Below are positions 34,915 through 43,900 of a stretch of DNA of 64,000 nucleotides, one piece after another. Within the stretch, counting starts at the first letter, position 1. The number at the start of each line of letters is the position of its first letter. The position numbers and the translations under genes were made by a program. The notes under the pieces were generated by a model, which had not been told where the DNA came from, made no database searches, and saw only the letters and a program-made list of their open reading frames with translations. This stretch comes from Devosia sp. Leaf420 (GTDB lineage Bacteria > Pseudomonadota > Alphaproteobacteria > Rhizobiales > Devosiaceae). The stretch covers positions 434,326 to 498,325 of the forward strand of contig NZ_LMQU01000011.1 of the NCBI RefSeq assembly GCF_001425445.1, given 5' to 3'.

Positions 34915-37900
34915 CTAGAATTTCGCGCCTATGCCACCCCTGACTGTCACGGAACGGAACCCCGTCGCGTCAAGATCTGCACCAAATTCGCCGTTGAGCG
35001 TGAGCCCATTCGGACTCGAATAGCCAAAGCCCACCGTGCTGCGACCATAGAGGCGGCTGTCGACACTGAGATCGCCGAGAACGCTCCCGGACAGGCCAAG
35101 TTCCACCTCTGCCTTTGGCGTCAGAACGTGCCCGCCTTCCAAATCGATGCCGTATTCAAAGGCGCTCCCCAGGCCCACCTTGAATGCCGTCTGTCGCTCG
35201 ATTTCGACCAGAACGGCATCCCCGGTTTCGTTGCGCACGAAATAGTCGCCACCATCTTCGCTTGAAAGCGTCATGAGCACGCTCGGCCGGATGGTGAGGG
35301 CGTCGTGCTCCCATAAACCGCTGAGATCGAGATTGGCAAGGAACCGCTCCGTGCCGAACGAGCCAGCGAAATATTGGCCAAACATTTCCGCAACCGCGTC
35401 GTTCTGCGATTGGCCATAGAGGAGACTGCCGTCGAGAGAGAGGTGCTCGGAGAGGGCCACTGAACCATAGATGCCTGCGAGATAACCGGTGCCGCTCACT
35501 GACCCCTTGCTGGAATTGTCGTGCATCCAATCCCCCTGCAACACTGCGCCGAGCAGCGCAGTATCGCCGAGCAGGTAGTCAACACCAATGGCGAGGGTCG
35601 AGAAGTCGCCCCAGTGCGTATCGACACCGGCTTGCGCATGCAGCGTCATCTGCGCGTCGATCCAGATATTGACCGGAAGGGGCTCCAGCGCGACCGAAGT
35701 TGCCAGATTTTCTGCAGCCTTTGCCGCGCCCCAACTCATGACGTCAGCTAGGCTCGAGGTGAAGCCGAGGATCTGGCTTGTGCCATCGGCCCGCGCAATG
35801 ACTGTGCCGGGGCGCCGGCCGGGCGCAATGCGGCGTCGATCAAAAATATCAGGGAGACGAAGAGCTGTTGCCACGAGCTTTTGCCGCGTCGTCATGAACT
35901 CTTCGGTCATCGTGGCGAACTGTTCGGCGACTGCCGTCGCCTGCAAGGTGATCGACGTTCCCGAGACGATTGCGCCGATCCCATCGACCACCGCTGTGCC
36001 AGGCAGATCAACGCGGCCGGCCTGCATGTCGGCTTCGGTGATCGTATATGACCCCGTACAGACCATGGTCGCAAAGGCTGGCAAACTATCCGACGGACAC
36101 GCCACCGCCATAGCCGCGGAACTAACGCCGAGGCCCGTCAGATCGACACCACCCGTCGCAACGAGCGTATAGATGACCTCGATCCGCTGACCGAGCGCGA
36201 CGAAAGCCTCGGGACGTGTGCTCATCGAGAAACTGACGCCATCGGCGCCGATCACGCGCTGGCTCAACGCCGGTGACTGGCTCGCGGCATGGATCGCCGT
36301 GCCGCCATAATAGGCGATGATCGAATGCGTGCCGGACGCAAAGCCGGGCACGGTATATTGCGCCAGTCCCCCGCCAAGCGTGGCGCGTCCCAAGAGGATG
36401 TTGCCGCTATAAAACACCACGGACCCCGACGGCGAACCAGTTGGCGTTTGGACGGCAGCCGTAAAGGTCACGGGCTGGCCCACGCCCACTGCGGCGGCCG
36501 AGGTCGAGAGAGCGGTGCTTGTGGCTTCAAGGCCCGACATCATGACGATGCGGCGCCTGAGCGGCGCAGCGGCGTTTGATTGATAGACGGCGTCTCCCGA
36601 ATAGATGACCGTCATCTCCCCTTCCGTCGCGTCCGGAAAGACCATGCTGGCCGTTGCGTGGTCACCCACGAGGTTCGCTGAAACCTGATCGCTCCAAGTG
36701 CTGCTGGCGAAGCGGAACAGGACTGATCCCGTGGGCATGCCACTGCCCGAGAGCGAGAAAACGCGCGCCGACAGGGTGGCAAGAGCGCCGGGAACGGGAC
36801 GGTTGGGCGAAATGGTGAAGCTTACCGTCGTATCGCCCATGACCTGATGGTTGATCTGGGCGCTGGCCGCATTGAAATAGGTGTCCCCGTCATAACTTAC
36901 CAAAAGCGTATGGACGCCTGGGCCAAAAAGGGTTTCGGTAACGGAAAACTGCGCGGTCGGCCCCGCAAGCGTGATGACCTGATCGGCAAAGAGTCCGTCG
37001 GCGTGACGAAGTGTCAGTGTTCCGCTGGGCGTGCGACCGGTGAGAGCGACAGGTGTCAACGTAACGTCGATGACGAAATCGGTGCCACTATTGGTGGCAT
37101 CGACCGCAAGATCGACATCGTCGCGGACGACGGGTTGGTTGAGGACCGCCGACTGGCTTGCAGCATCGATCAGATTGAGTGGACCAAGATATCGCGCCGT
37201 GAACGCTGTATCGGCGGCGAGAGGCGGTGTGACAAATGTCGCTGAGCTCGCGCCGTTGGTCACCGATGTTCCGATCACACTGCCATCGGCTAGGAACTCT
37301 ATCGTTGCGGAGGATGGCAGGCCGCTGGCGGGTGCCTGTCGCTCGACTTCGGCCGTCAATGTGACCGTCTCGCCAACAAGTGTTCTGGGCGCTGACGCTG
37401 AAAGGTTGAGCTTGGTCGGCGCACTCACCGGAACGACCGGCGAGGTGTCTGAACTCGCATTGAAGTTCCCCTCGCCAAGGTATCGCGCCTCGATGTTCCG
37501 CGTATCGAGATCGAAAAATGCATAATCAAGGCTCGCAACACCTATGGCATCAACTGCGCTCCTGCCGAGCACAGTGCCTGACGGCTGCGCCACGAACTCG
37601 ACGTCGCCAGTCGGGATCAACTCAGACAGCGCGGTTATTTCAGCCCTCATCGTGATCATTTGGCTGATGACCGGCGACGCAGTTGAGAGCGAAAGATCGG
37701 TAAACGTGTCTTCCGATACCGTCGAGACGGGCATGACACGATGCGCCATGCGGGGCGATGCACTGGCGCGGAACACGTGATGAAGCGGGTAATTCACCCA
37801 TATGTCATGAGTACCGACGGGCAGCTCATCGGTCGAGAATGTTGCTTCTCCGCCCACTAGCGTCTGCGCACCGAGTCTCGTGCTTCCGGCAAAGAATTCC

Positions 37901-40900
37901 ACATCGCCAGTGGCGTCTAATGCATGGGTCGGCACGAGATCGACGGTAGCAACGAATGTGGACGTCGCGCCTTCCATTGCCGAGGCCGGACCCGTGACGG
38001 TGACCACCGTGTCTGCACTGACGGTTATGTTCACCTCTGAGGATGCGCCAAGGTCGAGCGCGGGGTCGTCTGGCTCAAATTCCGCGCGTAGAATATGGAT
38101 CCCAGGATCCAATGGGCTAATCAGAGTGCGCGTCCCCCCTACGGCCGGACCGGAGTCGATGAGCGCATTATCTAGGTAGAATTTAAGAGTGCCGGCACTC
38201 ACCGGACCGCTCGAAGGCGCAAGTCGCCCGACGCTTGCGACAACGACAAGCCTATCGTCATGCCGGCTGATCGAGAGATTGCCGCTGATGCTGGCTTCCG
38301 TGGCTGCTGCTGTGGCCGACACGGTAAGCTGTGCGGAACTGGAGCCCAGGAAGCCCGCGGTACCGAGATATTCGGCCTCCACCGTTTGCGAAGCAAGTCC
38401 GATGGGCCACTCGATTTCCGCGCGGCCCTGAGCGTCAAGAAGCTCGCTGTCAATCGTCGCGCCGTTGGATTTAAAGACCAAGGAGCCACCCGGAATACCG
38501 CCTGACGAAAGCACCTCTGCGCGCAAAACCACGCGCTGCCCCACAACGGGGCTTGAGGACGATGGCGCAAGGTTGACGGTCGTCAGGCTCGGCGCATTGG
38601 CGCCTGCGGGCGCAATTGTCAAAGTGTAGGTTTTAGAACCGCTATTGCCCAGATTATCTGTGGCCGTGATCGTGAAAGAGAATTGGCCGTCGGCCGAAGG
38701 CGTACCGAAAAGCACGCCGCTGGTATTGTCGATCGACAGATTGGGAGGAAGGTCAGGGGCCGCGTCAATCTGAAACGTGAACGGGCCAGTCCCATTGGTC
38801 GGCCGGACCAGCTCGGAATAGGGCACGCCATTTTCGGCATCGGGAAGGCTAGCGGGGAGCGCGAGAGGAATGAACGCCTCAGAAACTGTTAACGTCTGGC
38901 TCTGGCTAACGGAAAAACCATCAGCATCGGTCGCCTGGATAGTGAAGGTGAACGTACCATCGGTTGTCGGCGTGCTCGTGATCGCGCCGGATGCATCGAT
39001 CGAGAGGCCGGGCGGCGCATTGATCAACCTGTAGGCGAAGCTCGAGCCAGATAACGTACTCGTTGCGTCCACATCGGCATTATAGGGCACACCCACACGA
39101 GCCGTCAGCGGAACCGTACCGCTCAAGCTCAATCCTGGGGGAGCCACGTTCAGGTCAAAGGTATGAGATTTGAAATAGTCGCCGTCCTTTACCGTGATTT
39201 CGAAACGGAAAGGTCCCGCAGCCGTGGGCGTTCCGCTGAGCATACCGGTCGTTGGCGCGAGGCTGACACCCGGCGGCAAGGCACCAGCGGTGACGCTATA
39301 GCTGACAATCGCGACAGGCGTGCCTGATGCCGCAACGCTGCGCGTATCGAGTTGCTTGAAAGGCCAATCCGCCAAAGCGCCGGAGAAGCTGAGGGCGCCA
39401 CTTTCATTGCTGAGTACCGTCAAATCAAAGAGCGCCGAGCCGCTAAAGCCATTTTCGTCGGTCGCGGTTATTTCAAACGAGAAATTGCCTTGGGCAGTCG
39501 CAGAGCCAGAGAGCGTCCCGTCTTCCGCAAGAGCAAGGCCCGGCGGAAGCGTTCCTGCGCTCAGCGAGAACTTGAGCACTCCAGCACCATTGCCTGACGC
39601 GGCGAACTGATAAGGTGCGAACGGCGATGCCAGTATCGTGTCGGTGAGGCTGCCACCAGCCAGCGTCATCGTTGGCGCGTCGACCTGCAGCGCATAGGTC
39701 GCGGTGCCGTTAAAACCATTGCTGTCGCGGATGGGAACAACGATGGAGAAGGCACCCGCTTCGGTCGGCGCGCCGGACAATGTCCCTGTTGCCGGATCAA
39801 AGGACAGACCTGTCGGCAGCCCCGTGGCTGCGCCAAAAGTGTAGATGCCAGAACCACCGCTGACGGCGATCTGAGCAGAATAGGACGTCCCCGCGGTACC
39901 AGTTGCCAGCGCACTTGCCGAGGTGAAGGTCGGGGCCACGACGGAGAGCGAATAGCTTTGGCTATTCTCAAGACCGGTCAATGTATTTGTCGCGGTCACC
40001 GTAAACGCGTAGGTTCCGGCAGTTGTCAGTGTCCCTGAAATGTCGCCCGTGATCGGGTCGAGGCTGAGACCAACAGGCAGGTCCGAGCTCACATAGGTGA
40101 AACTGCCGCCCCCATTGGTCACTCCTGCCGTGCCAGACCCAGGCTCGCCCGCAATCCAAGTTGGCAGGGTCGGATTCAATATGGCAGTGCCCAGATGGGC
40201 GCTGATGATGACGGTATAGGGATGCTCGACAGTGAAGCCATTGGCATCTCGGGCCTCGATGTCGAACGTATATGTGCCGACGAGCGATGGCGCACCGGAC
40301 AACGTGCCCTGAACTGTTCCCGTGGCACCAAGCGTCAAACCGGGCGGTAGTGTCCCTCCCTTAAGGACCACGCTGTAAGGCGCGACGCCCCCCGCTATCG
40401 AAAACGTCGCGCTATAGGGGCGAGTGGTTTCGTGGGCAGTATCACTGAGGACGCCAAGCGAAAGCACCGGCGGCGCGACAACCAGGGTAATTGCGGCAGT
40501 GCCGATGAAGCCATTTGCATCTTTGGCCTCGACATCGAAGCTCACAGAGCCAGCAGTGTCGGGTGTGCCCGTAAGGTCACCGGCTGCTGTAAGGAATAGC
40601 CACGCTGGTTTGTCGGGGCTGGTGAAGGTGTAAGTGCCCTGCCCGCCCGTCGCCGTCAGATTTGCCGAGAAAGCAGCGCCAAATGCGGCAGAGGTCCCTG
40701 AGATCGAGACCACGACGGATGGCGGAACCACGACCAGAGCAAAGCCTTGGCTCGATACGTCACCGGAGCCGGTATCGGTCGCCGCGACGATAAGGGCATG
40801 ACTGCCGACGTCGGTCGTGGTTCCAGAGACCAAGCCGGTCTGCGGATCGAATTGGAGGCCTTGAGGCAACGTGCCTGAAACAATCTGATAGGTGTAGCTT

Positions 40901-43900
40901 CCAGAGCCACCCGTGGCATTGAAGGCATGGGAATATGCCGCGCCTGCGACCACCGCAGGCGGCGGCGTCATCGTGAGCACCGAGGCAGCGGCGATTGCAA
41001 AGGTGTAGCGCTGGGTACCAGCACGCGGCACGGGCAAGGAGCTGTCGGTGGCAGTGATTGTGAAGTCAGCAGTGCCCGATTGGCTCGGTATGCCAGACAA
41101 CAAGCCCGTCGTGGTATCGAGCTGCAGGTCCAATGGCAGGCTGCCCGCTGAGACGCTGTAGGTATAGGGACCCGTCGCGCCAACCGCAGCGATCGACTGA
41201 AGATAGTGTTGCCCCTCCCGTGCAGGCGGCAGGCTAGCCGGCAGGGTGACCACGGGCACTACGGTGGTGACGAACGAAGCCGATGCCTGCCCGGAAAAAC
41301 CGTTGGCGTCTGTGACTGTGAATGTCACCGGATAGGTCCCTGCGGCTGAGGGAATGCCGGTCACGGCGCCTGTATCTGCATCGAGTACCAGCCCGGGCGG
41401 AAGTGGATCGGCACCGATCGCATAGGTGTAGGGTTCAGCGCCTCCCGAGGCAGTGATTGAACCACCGGGATAGGCGATGCCCACTTCGCCTGCGGGCATA
41501 GTGGCCGACGCCGCGATCACTGGCGCGGTGAAGGTCACCGGATAGGTTCTGCTGCCCACAACACCATTGGTGTCGGTCGCGGTCAGGACAAGGTTGAACG
41601 TTCCGGTTTGGCGCGTGGTCCCTGCGACAATGCCAGTCGTTGCATCCACACTAATCCCCGATGGTGCCCCCGATAGCGCGAACAAATAGGCGCCAGCGCC
41701 GCCCGTAACGGTAGGCGCTACACTCTGATAAGGAGTTCCAGCGACGCCGCTTGGTGGAAGACTTGACGTGATGAGCACCGCGACGGGAACGACGATGGTG
41801 ATCGAATAACTGCCTGTGGTGACCGGCTGGTCGTTTGCATCGACCACATCGACGTCAAAGGTGAACGACCCCGCGGACAAGGGGCGCCCGGTAATTTGCC
41901 CCGTTGCCGCGTCCATCTGCAGACCCGGTGGAAACCCGGTGCCGTGCGTGACAAAATAGGGACCTGTACCACCGACGGCAGTGACCGAACCGAAATAGTC
42001 CGCCCCGACTTCGCCGGGCGGAACATGCGAGACAAGCGTCACACTGATTGGCGCAGGGTCCACCACGAGCGCAGAGGACGCGCTGGCCGGCAAGATATTC
42101 GGTGTTCCGCTGAAATCGGCAGCGACGGTGAAGCTGCCAGCGCTTGGGAACGCTGTTGAGTAAGAAGCTTTGCCGGACGCGTTGAGTTGGACCGTTGCCG
42201 GAGACATGCCGGGAGCGCTGAAGGTGACATCGCTTGGCGGAACCAGGCCAGGCGCAGCGACCGTGAGTTCAAACACCACCGGCTGTCCCGCAGTGGCGGG
42301 GCTCGGGCTGACAACAAGGGCAACTTTTGGTGTCGCTCGTTCGATGGTGACGCCAATGCGCTCGTCAAAACTTGCCCCATAGTCTCGACCTGCGACATAG
42401 CGGGCGATGACCACATATTGTCCCGCAGACAATGCCGGTAAGTCGAAGTCCGCAGAGCCACCCACAAGGGCCGAGGTGCCGACAACAGTCCCATTGACCA
42501 AAAATTCGACGATGCCCGACGGTGTTCCCGCCCCCGCAGTCAGGGCCGTAACGACGGCTGTGGCAGTGATCGGATCGCCAAAGCGCAAAGGTGCGGCGGG
42601 CAAGGATAAAGCCGTGCTGGTGGCAGCCGCGACAACGACCTGCCCGCCAGCAAGCGCGTCGCGCGCAGGACCGTATTCATGCGTACCGGCATAAACCGCT
42701 TCCACAGTGTGATTGCCGCCTGACACAAATGCGTAATCGAGCGTGGCGGAGCCATTCACGAGGGGTTTTCTGATTGGCGCCGAAGTGTCTCCATCTATGA
42801 TGAAATCGACTGTGCCGGTTGGGGTAAAAGCACCCGCCGTCAGATCTGCGCGGAACGTGGCCAGCTCACCTACATGAAGAAGCGCAGGGGGCCCGAAAAT
42901 TCTAAGCGTCGTCGTTTTGTGCGTAATGACGACAGGAGTCGCCAGCGTCGCGCTGGAGGTGTCATGATTGTTCTGCGTGGCGTAGGAGGCGCTGACGGCG
43001 TGCGAACCGACTGTCAAAGCGCTCAATGTCAGTCGCGCTTTGCCGCCAACCAAGGAGCGGGCGCCATAAGAGGTCCCATCGACCATAAAGACTACGTTGC
43101 CCGACGGCGTTCCCACGCCGGTTACCTCAGCCACCAACTCGACGGCAGTCCCCAATTCCGCAGTCGAAGGCGTCGCGGACAAGGCCATGAGAGTGCTCGC
43201 CGGGGTGACCGTCTGCCCGCCATTTATAGCGCCCGTCGCAGGCAGGATGTGACTATCGCCCGAATAGCTGGCCGAGATGGTGTGATTGCCGACATCGAGG
43301 CCAGGAAGGCTCAGCACCGCCACGCCATTGGCAAATGAACCAGCAGATCTTGGCGAACCATCCACCGTGAAAGTTATTGTGCCGGTTGGCACAAGAGAGC
43401 CCGTATTGAGGCGCGCCTCGATCGTCGGACTGGTCCCGTAGACTGATACGGGGGAAGAGCTGACGACCGTTAGGGCGGATGAAGCCTGTTGGATAGTCAA
43501 ACCACCGGCCAATGGCGCGGTCGCACCTTGGAAATCGGACGTCTGCGCATAGATGGCAGTGACGAGATAAAATCCTGACTCCAGCGTCGGAACGGTCAGG
43601 TCCGCCCTGCCATTCGTGATCGGAGCCTGGTACCTCGTCCCATCGATATCGAAGACGATGTCACCAGAAAGCGGCCCGCCCGCTGAGGAAATATCGGCAG
43701 AAAGGGTCGCGGACTGCCCATAGGCGACCGCATTGGCACTCGCTGATACGCTTAGCGAAACCAGCGCCCTATCGACGTGCAAGTCACCGGCGAGAATGCC
43801 CGTGGATTGTTCGTGATCGCCGTCGCCAGAATATTCAACCCTGACAACATGAGTGCCGACGGAAGACGGCGTTGCGGAAACACTCGCCATACCTGCTGTA